A stretch of DNA of 42,610 bases from Pseudomonadota bacterium (GCA_023415605.1 JAEZKB010000327.1:1-42610); one strand, 5' to 3'. Positions 1-7,403 are shown, counted from the stretch's first letter. Numbers and translations are program-made. The notes: a model not told the origin generated them from the letters alone.

Positions 1-393
1 CGGCGCGCCACAGCGCTGACAGGGGTCTTGGCCGGGCTTTCGAGCCCGGCCTTCGCCACTGAATGGGTCAACTGCGCCGACCGGGACGGAGCTGCGAGCT
101 TCGACCTGCTGCTGGGCGCGGTCGACGTTATTTCGATCGCCGGCATGACCATCACCGTCGGTGAGCAGGTCTGGGCCAGCGACGTCGCCTACGGCCCGGG
201 CGAGCCGGTCGCGGTGGGCCAGGCGTTCGAAACGGACGACATGATCATCGTTGACGCCGTTGATCCGGGCGTCACCACCAAGATCGCCGAGCTGCGGCTG
301 TTCAAGGCCGAAGAAGGGGAGGCCATCGTCTATGGCGGCACCCTTCGCGTTCCGGGCCACGGTGCCTGGGCCGTGAGCTGCTCCGGCACGTAA
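1..393 (+). CDS. Small secreted two-Cys protein 1 (5' partial)
   Basis: The reading frame is open from the first base of the window, so the true start and most of the signal peptide lie upstream. What remains of the leader ends in an alanine-rich cleavage site (SSPAFA), after which the mature protein would begin TEWVNC. It is about 112 residues long when mature and has only two cysteines, one near each end, which would fit a single disulfide in the periplasm. It shares TEW-x-x-C, LLLG, a GPG-x-P turn, and GG-x(3)-VPG-x-G near the C-terminus with the gene at 885-1289, so these two are clear paralogs. It is the first of four such genes in tandem. I do not recognise a named family and assign no function. 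Confidence 0.75.
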   Translation, partial: RRATALTGVLAGLSSPAFATEWVNCADRDGAASFDLLLGAVDVISIAGMTITVGEQVWASDVAYGPGEPVAVGQAFETDDMIIVDAVDPGVTTKIAELRLFKAEEGEAIVYGGTLRVPGHGAWAVSCSGT

Positions 394-462
394 GCCGGCC
401 TATCGTTCAGCGGCGGTTCAGCCCATCGCTGCCATCTGGCGCCCGTTTTCAAGGGACGCCAA

Positions 463-882
463 ATGCTGAGACTTCTTCCCATCCTCCTTGTCGCCTGCGC
501 CACCCCGGCCGCTGCCTATACGCTCGATTGCAAGGATCCGGCCGGCGACCTCACTTATTTCGAGATCGTCGAGACCTTCGACGACGCGACCGGCCAATAT
601 GCCCTGGTCAGCACCCGCCTCCAGATCATGGAGGAGATGACCTACACCTCTGCCCAGGACCCCGTGAACGGCGGCGACATCAGCTTCGTCAACGTCACGC
701 AGGATACCTCTACCCTCGATTTCGACCTCCATCTCCTCAATCAGAAGGAGGGCTACGACGTCATCGTGGCCTCGGTCCGCCTCAACCGCACGCAGCACGG
801 CGCGCAGGAGGGGGTCGGCGGCACGCTCAATGTCGGCGGCGGCGGTGCTTTCGGCGTCGCTTGCACGAAAGTAGAGGGCTGA
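463..882 (+). CDS. Small secreted two-Cys protein 2
   Basis: A 139-residue protein with a short hydrophobic leader ending AAA before YTLDC. ATG at 463 is preceded by a good ribosome binding site, AAGGGA at 451-456. It has a cysteine just after the presumed cleavage site (Cys23) and one near the C-terminus (Cys134), like its three neighbours, and it shares the late pattern Asp-Val-Ile-x(n)-Gly-Gly-Thr-Leu-x-Val-x(3)-Gly-x(3)-Val-x-Cys. The leader also contains LVAC at residues 9-12, which resembles a lipobox, so this member could be a lipoprotein, although only 11 residues precede that Cys. It follows gene 1 after 69 bases and precedes gene 3 by 2 bases. Function unknown. Confidence 0.75.
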   Translation: MLRLLPILLVACATPAAAYTLDCKDPAGDLTYFEIVETFDDATGQYALVSTRLQIMEEMTYTSAQDPVNGGDISFVNVTQDTSTLDFDLHLLNQKEGYDVIVASVRLNRTQHGAQEGVGGTLNVGGGGAFGVACTKVEG

Positions 883-884
883 GC

Positions 885-1289
885 ATGCGCAAGTTTATCC
901 CCACGCTGGCTGGCGCCCTCATCCTCTGCGGTATCAGCACTGGCGGCTACGCGACCGAATGGATGGACTGCGGCGACCCCAAGGACGAAGTCAATCTGAG
1001 CCTCCTGCTCGGCGGCCTCGACTTCACCCAGGTCTCCGGCACCACCCTGCGGGTCGGCGAGGAACAGTGGTCCGATAACCCGGCCTTTGGTCCGGGCCAG
1101 CCGCTGCGGCTCGGCGACTACTACTTCGACTGGAAGATGCTCTACGCCACAGTGGTGGACGAGAACGCGGAGAACGTCCTGGCCGAGATCCGCGTCGTCG
1201 TCCTCGAGAGCGAGAACGACATCGTTAAGGGCGGGGTTATGTCCGTGCCGGGCAAAGGCCTCTATGTCATCGCATGTGAGGGACCATAA
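885..1289 (+). CDS. Small secreted two-Cys protein 3
   Basis: A 134-residue protein. I chose ATG at 885, two bases after the previous stop, because an AGAGGG ribosome binding site sits just upstream and the protein then begins with a normal Sec signal (MRKFIPTLAG..., cleavage after GGYA at residue 23). The mature part begins TEWMDC, has Cys29 and Cys131 as its only mature cysteines, and shows clear collinear similarity to gene 1: LLLGG-x-D, VGE-x-x-W, FGPGQP, AEIR, GG-x(3)-VPG-x-G. Genes 1 and 3 thus look like an older tandem duplication. No known domain is recognised; a small beta-rich periplasmic protein with one disulfide is my inference. Confidence 0.78.
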   Translation: MRKFIPTLAGALILCGISTGGYATEWMDCGDPKDEVNLSLLLGGLDFTQVSGTTLRVGEEQWSDNPAFGPGQPLRLGDYYFDWKMLYATVVDENAENVLAEIRVVVLESENDIVKGGVMSVPGKGLYVIACEGP

Positions 1290-1291
1290 CG

Positions 1292-1675
1292 ATGATCCGC
1301 AACCTCCTCCTCCCCTTGGCCCTTCTCGCCGCCATGGCCAGCCCCGTCCATGCCGGGGTCAACCTCATGTGCGAAGGGGAGGGCGTCGAAGCCGACTTCC
1401 CGATGGGCGGCGGCACCGGCTTCTCGCTTCTCTCTGCCAGCGTTTGGCTGGGCGACAAGGAGAGCCGCCGTGAGGGTGACAAGGGGCTGGTCGAGGCCGT
1501 CCAGTTCCGCCACGCCTGGGTAGATGACCAAGTCTTTATCGACCTCGCCGACCCGAACTACGAGCGGGTCGTGGTCCGCATCCGCCTCTTCTCGGCGCCG
1601 GCCTATGACGTCCTGGCCGGCCTCATAGAGGTCGTTGATGTGGGCGCCTATCCGGTCACTTGTGGTGTCGGCTGA
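1292..1675 (+). CDS. Small secreted two-Cys protein 4
   Basis: A 127-residue protein with a clean signal peptide (MIRNLLLPLALLAAM..., cleavage after VHA at residue 21). Cys27 and Cys124 are the only cysteines. ATG at 1292 lies two bases after the previous stop, with GAGGGA at the end of gene 3 as ribosome binding site, so genes 2-4 are packed for one transcript. It is the most diverged member but keeps the late pattern Val-x-Ile-Arg-Leu-x(5)-Tyr-Asp-Val-x-x-Gly-x-Ile-x-Val-x-x-Val-Gly-x-x-x-Val-x-Cys. queA begins 45 bases downstream on the same strand, so the cluster may be transcribed into the queuosine genes. Function unknown. Confidence 0.75.
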   Translation: MIRNLLLPLALLAAMASPVHAGVNLMCEGEGVEADFPMGGGTGFSLLSASVWLGDKESRREGDKGLVEAVQFRHAWVDDQVFIDLADPNYERVVVRIRLFSAPAYDVLAGLIEVVDVGAYPVTCGVG

Positions 1676-1720
1676 TAGGAGCGTTTGACGCCGGAGGCAG
1701 CCCGCTCTAATCGAAAGCCC

Positions 1721-2800
1721 ATGAAGGTTTCCGATTTCGATTTCGAGCTTCCCCCCGAAAGCATCGCACTGCATCCGGCGGAGCCCCGCGATTCCGCGCG
1801 CATGCTGCAGGTGCGGCCCGGTGAGCCGCTCGTCGATGGCAAGGTCACCGACCTCCTGACCCTGCTCAGGCCCGGCGATGTCCTGGTGGTCAACGACACC
1901 AAGGTGCTTCCGGCCGAACTGACCGGAACCCGCATACGTGGCGACCTCCGCGCCAGCGTCGCCTTCAACCTCCATAAACGCGTGGACGCCCGTACCTGGC
2001 GCGCCTTCGCCCGCCCGGCCAAAAAGCTCCACATTCTCGACCGCCTCGCACTGGGTGACGATGGAAGTCTCGGCGCCACCGTCGCCGGCAAGGGCGAGAC
2101 TGGAGAAGTGACGCTTGCCTTCGACCTCGGCGGCGCCGAACTCGACGAAGCCATCAAGTCGCACGGGGCCATGCCCCTACCGCCCTATATCGAGGCCAAG
2201 CGGCACACCGAAGAGCGCGACAAGACCGACTACCAGACCGTCTACGCGGCCCGCGACGGCGCCGTTGCAGCGCCGACGGCGGGGCTCCACTTCACCGAAA
2301 GCCTGTTGCAGAAGCTCTCCGACAACGGCGTGTCCATCGAGCGCATCACGCTCCATGTCGGGGCAGGGACATTCCTGCCGGTCAAGGTCGAGGATACCGA
2401 CGACCACCAGATGCATGCCGAGTGGGGCGAGATCCCAGCCGCTGTCGCCGAGCGGATTCTCGCCGCCAAGGCCAAAGGTGGCCGCGTGATCGCCGTAGGC
2501 ACCACCAGCCTTCGCCTCCTCGAGAGCGCCGCCCGGGCCACGGGTACCCTCCGCCCCTTCACCGGCGATACCGACATCTTCATCACCCCCGGCTTCCGCT
2601 TCCGCATCGTCGACCTGCTGATGACCAATTTCCACCTGCCGAAATCGACGTTGTTCATGCTCGTTTCGGCCTTTGCCGGGTTCGAGACGATGCATGCGGC
2701 TTACCGGCACGCGATCGCGAACGGTTACCGGTTCTATTCCTATGGCGACGCGTCGTTGCTGTTCCGGCAGCCCATGGACGAGGATGACGAGGAGGTGTGA
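1721..2800 (+). CDS. queA: tRNA preQ1 ribosyltransferase-isomerase QueA
   Basis: Transfers and isomerises the ribosyl moiety of S-adenosylmethionine onto preQ1 at position 34 of tRNAs reading NAU/NAC codons, giving epoxyqueuosine. It is the step after Tgt in cytoplasmic queuosine synthesis. The protein is 359 residues, the usual length. Family features visible are the N-terminus MKVSDFDFELPPESIALHPA, LVVNDTKVLPAEL, PLPPYI, AAPTAGLHFT, and a C-terminal MTNFHLPKSTLFMLVSAFAG. ATG at 1721 is preferred over an in-frame TTG at 1685 because homologs begin at this motif. tgt follows downstream with one small gene between, which supports the assignment. Confidence 0.97.
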   Translation: MKVSDFDFELPPESIALHPAEPRDSARMLQVRPGEPLVDGKVTDLLTLLRPGDVLVVNDTKVLPAELTGTRIRGDLRASVAFNLHKRVDARTWRAFARPAKKLHILDRLALGDDGSLGATVAGKGETGEVTLAFDLGGAELDEAIKSHGAMPLPPYIEAKRHTEERDKTDYQTVYAARDGAVAAPTAGLHFTESLLQKLSDNGVSIERITLHVGAGTFLPVKVEDTDDHQMHAEWGEIPAAVAERILAAKAKGGRVIAVGTTSLRLLESAARATGTLRPFTGDTDIFITPGFRFRIVDLLMTNFHLPKSTLFMLVSAFAGFETMHAAYRHAIANGYRFYSYGDASLLFRQPMDEDDEEV

Positions 2801-2874
2801 TCACTCCTCACCTCGTGTAATTACTGGTACGCTGCTCTACCCGGAAACAACCGGGCAAATGGAGGAGCGTCGTT

Positions 2875-3165
2875 ATGCCGAAATACATATCGTTGATCCA
2901 CCGCACCGATCAGGGCCGCAAGACCATCAAGGACGGGCCGAGCCGCCTTGCTGCGTCGCAGCAGCTCGCCGCGAGGTACAATTGCGTGCTGTCGCAGTTC
3001 TATTTTACCACCGGTGAGTACGATCAGATCGCGGTCGTCGAAGCCCCGGACGAGCTCTCGATGGCCAAATACAAGACTGCCGTCGAGGCGGTGGGCGCCA
3101 TTCACATGTCCACCATGCGGCTCTTCGACGAGACTGAGTACAAGGCCATCGCTGCGGCGGTCTAG
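2875..3165 (+). CDS. GYD-domain protein
   Basis: A 96-residue cytosolic protein of the GYD family (Pfam GYD, Dabb-like ferredoxin fold). The name-giving motif is present as TTGEYDQIAVVEAPDE in the middle of the protein. It starts MPKYISLIHRTDQG, and ATG at 2875 has GGAGG at 2861-2865 as ribosome binding site. The biochemical role of the family is not established; small alpha/beta-barrel relatives act as dimeric enzymes or stress proteins. It lies between queA and tgt, 74 bases after queA and just before tgt, so co-transcription with queuosine genes is likely, but a role in that pathway is only inference. Confidence 0.85.
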   Translation: MPKYISLIHRTDQGRKTIKDGPSRLAASQQLAARYNCVLSQFYFTTGEYDQIAVVEAPDELSMAKYKTAVEAVGAIHMSTMRLFDETEYKAIAAAV

Positions 3166-3182
3166 CGCAGCAGGTGACAGCC

Positions 3183-4337
3183 GTGCATGCGGCGGGTATG
3201 ACCCGCCGCATGAAGCATACGACATTCACCCTCGCCAAGACCGACGGCATGGCCCGCCGCGGCCGCATCGATACGCCACGCGGTGAGATCGAGACACCGG
3301 CCTTCATGCCGGTGGGCACCGTGGGCACGGTCAAGGCCATGTATCCCGAACAGGTGCGCGATACCGGCGCGGACATTCTGCTGGGCAACACCTACCACCT
3401 GATGTTGCGACCGGGCGCGGAGCGCGTCGCCGCCCTGGGTGGCCTGCATGATTTCATGGACTGGCAGCGCCCGATCCTTACCGATTCCGGCGGCTTTCAG
3501 GTCATGTCGCTGGCCAAACTCCGAAAACTGACGGAGCAGGGGGTTACCTTCCGCTCGCACATCGATGGCTCGGCCCACGAGCTGACCCCAGAACGTTCGA
3601 TCGAAATCCAGCTGCTGCTCGATAGCGACATCATCATGCAACTCGACGAGTGCATTCCGCTGCCGTCGGAGCGTAAGGAGATGGAACGTGCCATGGAGCT
3701 GTCGCTCCGCTGGGCGGCCCGCTCGAAGGCCCGGTTCGGCGACCAGCCCGACCGGATGCTGTTCGGTATCGTGCAGGGCGGCGACGACATCGAACTGCGC
3801 CACCGTTCGGCTGCCGGATTGCAAGCCATCGACTTCGATGGCTATTCCGTTGGCGGCCTCGCCGTGGGCGAACCGCAGGACGTCATGTTCCGCGTGCTGC
3901 AGGAGATCACTCCGGCGCTGCCCACAGACAAGCCGCGCTACCTGATGGGGGTTGGCAAGCCCGACGACATCCTCGGCGGCATCGAGCGCGGCATCGACAT
4001 GTTCGACTGTGTCCACCCCACGCGCGCCGGCCGGCACGGCCACGCCTATACTCGGATGGGCGTCATCAACCTCAAGAATGCCCGCCACAAGGACGACCCG
4101 CGTCCGCTCGACGAACGTTCGGACAATCCGAACTGTCGCCGCTTCTCCCGGGCCTATCTCCACCACCTGGTGCGCACCGAGGAAATCCTCGGCGCAATGA
4201 TCCTGAGCCAGATCAACCTCTTCTATTACCAGGACCTGGTGCGGGGCTGCCGTGCGGCGATTGAGGCTGGAACATTCGCTGATTTTGCGGCACAAACGCG
4301 CGCGCAATGGTCGCAGGGCGACCTGCCGCAACTTTAG
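3183..4337 (+). CDS. tgt: Queuine/preQ1 tRNA-guanine transglycosylase Tgt
   Basis: Exchanges guanine-34 for preQ1 in tRNAs for Asp, Asn, His and Tyr. TIM-barrel enzyme of about 384 residues. Catalytic aspartates are visible in LTDSGGFQVMSL and in GIDMFDCVHPTRAGR. Start choice is uncertain: GTG at 3183 has AGGTG at 3172-3176 with 6-base spacing, while ATGs at 3198 and 3210 are alternatives inside a hairpin. The zinc site looks degraded. The usual C-x-C-x-x-C reads S-D-N-P-N-C (Ser313, Asn315, Cys318), and the later His appears replaced (Ile344 in LSQINLFYYQ), so only one of four ligands remains. The fold residues around it (RAYLHHLV) are intact. pgi follows after 11 bases. Confidence 0.96.
   Translation: MHAAGMTRRMKHTTFTLAKTDGMARRGRIDTPRGEIETPAFMPVGTVGTVKAMYPEQVRDTGADILLGNTYHLMLRPGAERVAALGGLHDFMDWQRPILTDSGGFQVMSLAKLRKLTEQGVTFRSHIDGSAHELTPERSIEIQLLLDSDIIMQLDECIPLPSERKEMERAMELSLRWAARSKARFGDQPDRMLFGIVQGGDDIELRHRSAAGLQAIDFDGYSVGGLAVGEPQDVMFRVLQEITPALPTDKPRYLMGVGKPDDILGGIERGIDMFDCVHPTRAGRHGHAYTRMGVINLKNARHKDDPRPLDERSDNPNCRRFSRAYLHHLVRTEEILGAMILSQINLFYYQDLVRGCRAAIEAGTFADFAAQTRAQWSQGDLPQL
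3186..3212 (+). promoter_or_regulatory. Perfect 12-bp hairpin at the tgt translation start
   Basis: Bases 3186-3197 and 3201-3212 are exact reverse complements (12 bp, GC-rich) separated by a 3-base loop. The loop is itself an in-frame ATG, a second in-frame ATG lies in the right arm at 3210, and a GTG at 3183 sits just before the left arm. No T-run follows, so it is not a normal terminator. In the mRNA this would place the tgt initiation region inside a very stable stem-loop, which could restrain translation or mark a processing site. The structure is seen directly; the regulatory role is inferred. Confidence 0.5.
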
Positions 4338-4348
4338 AGGAAACCGCC

Positions 4349-5986
4349 ATGGCCACGTCTCGCAAGTCGCTCCTCAATCCGCTGATGAAGCACAGGAAGC
4401 GTCTCGAGGCAGAGCCCATGCGGGTGCAGTTCGCGCTCGATCCGAACCGCTTCAAGCGCTTCTCGGCGACGGCCGGCTCGATCCTCCTCGACTATTCCAA
4501 GAACCGCATCGACGAAGCGGCGATGGAGAAGCTTTTCGAGATAGCCAGAGCGGCCGATCTCGAAGGCCGCCGAAAGGACATGTGGGCCGGCAAGCACATC
4601 AACTCGACCGAAGACCGCGCGGTCATGCACATGGCCTTGCGCTACCAAGGCGACAAGCCGGTCAAGGTCGACGGCGTCGATGTTATGCCCGAAGTTCGCA
4701 AGGTCCTTGCGGCGATGAAGGACTTCTCGGAGGCCGTACGGTCCGGCGTCATCCGCGGCGCGACCGGCGAGCAGTTCACCGACGTCGTCAACATGGGCAT
4801 CGGCGGTTCGGACCTCGGTCCCGCCATGGTCACCCTGGCGCTCGCCCCCTACACCCGCCCGGACCTCCGGGTACACTACGTCTCGAACGTCGACGGCGCC
4901 CACATCCACGACACGCTCAAGGGTCTTGACCCCAAGAAGACGATGTTCATCGTCGCCTCCAAGACCTTCACCACTGACGAGACGATGACCAATGCGGCCA
5001 CTGCCCGCAGCTGGCTTGCCAAGGCGCTCGGCGACGCAGCGGTGCCGGATCACTTTGCGGCGCTCTCCACCAACCTCAAGGCCTGCGCCGATTTCGGCAT
5101 CAAGCCAGATCGCATCTTCGGCTTCTGGGACTGGGTCGGCGGTCGCTATTCTGTCTGGTCCGCCATCGGCCTGCCGGTCGCCATCGCCGTCGGCTTCGAC
5201 AATTTCGAGGCCTTCCTCAAGGGCGCCTTTGAGATGGACCAGCACTTTCTCAAGACCAGGCTGGATAAGAACCTGCCGGTGATCATGGGCTTGCTCGGCG
5301 TCTGGTATCGCAACGCCTGGGGTTTCTCGACCCACGCCGTGCTGCCCTACGATCAGCGGCTCTCCCGTTTTGCTGCTTACCTGCAGCAGCAGGATATGGA
5401 ATCGAATGGTAAGTCGGTCACCCTGGACGGCAAAGCCGTGGACTACCCGACCGGGCCGATCATCTGGGGCGAACCGGGCACCAACGGCCAGCACGCCTTC
5501 TATCAGCTGATCCACCAGGGCACCGACGTCATCCCGGTCGACTTTCTCGTCGCCGCCCAGCCGCACGAGAACCTTCCGCCGCACCACTCCAAGCTGGTCG
5601 CCAACTGCTTCGCCCAGTCCGAGGCGCTGATGCTGGGCAAGACCAAGGAAGAAGTGGTAGCCGAGCTCAAGGCCGCAGGGCTCGACAAGGACAGGATCAA
5701 GGCGCTGACGCCGCACAAGGTCTTCCCAGGGAACCGCCCGTCCAACACCATCATCTACCCCAAGCTGACACCCGAAATACTGGGCAGCCTGATCGCCCTC
5801 TATGAGCATAAGGTTTTCGTCCAGGGCACCATCTGGGGCGTTAATTCCTACGACCAGTGGGGCGTGGAACTGGGCAAGCAGCTCGCCAAGGCGCTGCTGC
5901 CCAAGGTCGAAGGCACAGCTAAATCCGATGGGCACGATTCCTCTACCAAGGGTCTGCTCGCCGCATATCATCGGATGAAGGCCTGA
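4349..5986 (+). CDS. pgi: Glucose-6-phosphate isomerase
   Basis: Interconverts glucose-6-phosphate and fructose-6-phosphate in the cytosol, feeding glycolysis, the pentose-phosphate and Entner-Doudoroff routes, and supplying the substrate of GlmS encoded 4 kb downstream. 545 residues, typical of the long bacterial form. Signature segments are VNMGIGGSDLGPAMV, GGRYSVWSAIGLP, the catalytic Glu in WGEPGTNGQHAFYQLIHQG and FPGNRPSNTIIYPKL. ATG at 4349 is chosen for the AGAGG at 4336-4340, which overlaps the tgt stop region. Likely in one operon with tgt and the downstream aminopeptidase. Confidence 0.97.
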   Translation: MATSRKSLLNPLMKHRKRLEAEPMRVQFALDPNRFKRFSATAGSILLDYSKNRIDEAAMEKLFEIARAADLEGRRKDMWAGKHINSTEDRAVMHMALRYQGDKPVKVDGVDVMPEVRKVLAAMKDFSEAVRSGVIRGATGEQFTDVVNMGIGGSDLGPAMVTLALAPYTRPDLRVHYVSNVDGAHIHDTLKGLDPKKTMFIVASKTFTTDETMTNAATARSWLAKALGDAAVPDHFAALSTNLKACADFGIKPDRIFGFWDWVGGRYSVWSAIGLPVAIAVGFDNFEAFLKGAFEMDQHFLKTRLDKNLPVIMGLLGVWYRNAWGFSTHAVLPYDQRLSRFAAYLQQQDMESNGKSVTLDGKAVDYPTGPIIWGEPGTNGQHAFYQLIHQGTDVIPVDFLVAAQPHENLPPHHSKLVANCFAQSEALMLGKTKEEVVAELKAAGLDKDRIKALTPHKVFPGNRPSNTIIYPKLTPEILGSLIALYEHKVFVQGTIWGVNSYDQWGVELGKQLAKALLPKVEGTAKSDGHDSSTKGLLAAYHRMKA

Positions 5987-5990
5987 GCGT

Positions 5991-6746
5991 TTGACCATCA
6001 CCAGCGAAGCCGATCTCGAAAAACTCAGGGCCATTGGCCGTATCTGCGCGGTCGCCCGCGACGCCATGGCGGCCGCCTTGCAGCCGGGCATGACAACACT
6101 CGAACTCGACGCGATCGGCCGCAAGATTCTTGAGGAGAACGGCGCGGAGTCGGCACCGATCGTCACCTACGACTTCCCCGGCGCCACCTGCATTTCGGTC
6201 AACGAAGAGATCGCCCACGGCATTCCGGGACGGCGTGTCATTCAGCCTGGGGATCTCGTCAACATCGACGTCTCGGCAGTCAAGGACGGTGTTTTTGCCG
6301 ATACCGGCGCGTCCTTTGTCGTGCCGGAGAGTAATCCGACACTCGAGAAGCTCTGCCGCGACGGCAAGCGGGCCATGTGGGAAGGCATCAGGGCGGTGAA
6401 GTCAGGCGCACCTCTTGCGGCCGTCGGCAATGCCATCGGTGCCTTCGCAAGTAAGAATGGCTACTCGTTGATCCGCAACCTCGCCAGCCACGGCGTCGGT
6501 GATAGCCTCCATGACGAACCCGGCGAGATCCCGACCTGGCCGGATCGTTCGGAGCGGCGCCGCATCGCTGATGGGCTCGTCTTTACGGTGGAACCGTTCC
6601 TGTCGATGGGCGGCCGTTCAGCCGAGCAGAGAAGCCAGGACGACGAGTGGACGCTGGTTGCCCGTCCCTCGGCTCCGACCGTCCAATATGAGCACACGAT
6701 CGTCGCGACTCGCCGCGGCGCCTTGGTAGTCACACTCGCCAATTAG
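5991..6746 (+). CDS. map: Type I methionine aminopeptidase
   Basis: Removes the initiator methionine from nascent proteins using two divalent metal ions. 251 residues with the pita-bread fold. The five metal ligands can be placed: Asp in LVNIDVSA, Asp in FADTGASF, His in LASHGVGDSLHDEP, Glu in LVFTVEPFLS and Glu in QYEHTIV. The usual GHGIG is SHGVG here and the sequence is rather divergent, so it may be a second paralog rather than the essential copy; the rest of the genome would tell. The start is a TTG at 5991, four bases after the pgi stop, which suggests translational coupling to pgi. Confidence 0.92.
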   Translation: MTITSEADLEKLRAIGRICAVARDAMAAALQPGMTTLELDAIGRKILEENGAESAPIVTYDFPGATCISVNEEIAHGIPGRRVIQPGDLVNIDVSAVKDGVFADTGASFVVPESNPTLEKLCRDGKRAMWEGIRAVKSGAPLAAVGNAIGAFASKNGYSLIRNLASHGVGDSLHDEPGEIPTWPDRSERRRIADGLVFTVEPFLSMGGRSAEQRSQDDEWTLVARPSAPTVQYEHTIVATRRGALVVTLAN

Positions 6747-6795
6747 GGGCGATGCGGCGCGGACAGGTCAGGGACTCGTCTACCATTTCGTTGGC

Positions 6796-6830
6796 CAGCA
6801 CGGGAAATCGGAAAAATCGTGCTGTTTCCC
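6796..6830 (+). terminator. Possible weak terminator after map
   Basis: A 7-bp perfect inverted repeat (6796-6802 with 6818-6824) with a 15-base A-rich loop is followed by TTTCCCTT. The T-run is short and the loop long, so this is a weak intrinsic terminator candidate for the tgt-pgi-map transcript. The rest of 6747-6905 shows no gene. Confidence 0.3.
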
Positions 6831-6905
6831 TTCTCCGTCGCGTCCGATTGGCACGTGCCGCATCTGCCTAGACAACAAGGCTGACATCCAAAGGGTTGCA
6901 GCCCT

Positions 6906-7187
6906 TCAGCTTCCTGGCGTTCCCCGCCGGCCGTTTTCTGCGTTTCGCGGGCGCTGTTCGGCAGTGCCGTCATGAACGGCATTGTTGACCCGGTTGGTGT
7001 CATGGCGCGTCGAGGCGCCGCCCGGATGCTCCGCCCGATAGGGATGCTCCTCCTCCGGTGGATGCGGGTCCGCTCGCGTCGGCAGTCCATCGGGCGCACG
7101 CTCTTCACGCATACCTTCGCCATAGGTGCCGACATTGTGCTGCGGCGTATTGGTCAGCCGACCGGGCCTGTTGTGGTTCTCTGCCAT
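6906..7187 (-). CDS. Small hydrophilic, probably disordered protein
   Basis: A 93-residue protein very rich in Arg, Glu, His, Asn, Pro and Gly with almost no hydrophobic clusters. It begins MAENHNRPGRLTNTPQHNVG. An AAAGGA ribosome binding site lies seven bases before the ATG, which argues that it is real despite the low complexity. The frame stays open upstream into tRNA-Lys, but that part is tRNA sequence and not protein. The composition suggests an intrinsically disordered, possibly stress-related protein; I recognise no family. It is an orphan gene between map and tRNA-Lys on the opposite strand to map. Confidence 0.6.
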   Translation of the reverse strand: MAENHNRPGRLTNTPQHNVGTYGEGMREERAPDGLPTRADPHPPEEEHPYRAEHPGGASTRHDTNRVNNAVHDGTAEQRPRNAENGRRGTPGS

Positions 7188-7255
7188 AGCCGTATCCTTT
7201 CCGAGAGTTCGGAGAGAAACGCCGATGGGCGCGAACGGTTCGGTCGGGATGGATG

Positions 7256-7330
7256 TGGTACGCCCGCCGGGATTCGAACCCGGGACCATCCGATTAAAAG
7301 TCGGATGCTCTACCACTGAGCTACGGGCGC
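7256..7330 (-). tRNA. tRNA-Lys (anticodon UUU)
   Basis: On the minus strand the sequence folds as a full cloverleaf. The acceptor stem GCGCCCG pairs with CGGGCGT, the D-arm is GCTC-AGTGGTA-GAGC, the anticodon arm is TCCGA-CTTTTAA-TCGGA with anticodon TTT, and the T-arm is CCGGG-TTCGAAT-CCCGG. Discriminator A is followed by an encoded CCA. Length is 75 bases with CCA. Confidence 0.97.
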
Positions 7331-7403
7331 CCGGAGGTGGCGCGGAACATAGCCATCGCCCCCTGTGAGTCAACCAAGATTGTGACCGGTCGGAAATCGT
7401 CCG

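Noticed and set aside
2792..2807. Short inverted repeat over the queA stop
   Set aside because: Eight pairs with a mismatch and no loop or T-run; not convincing as a terminator or operator.
4334..6166. Long open frame (610 codons) antisense to pgi and map
   Set aside because: It mirrors the codon pattern of the GC-rich genes on the other strand, has no recognisable domain, and the opposite strand is a clear pgi.
7188..7373. Apparent N-terminal extension of the small disordered protein
   Set aside because: The extension is a translation of tRNA-Lys (the familiar SSVVEHPTFN-type artefact); the ribosome binding site places the start at 7187.
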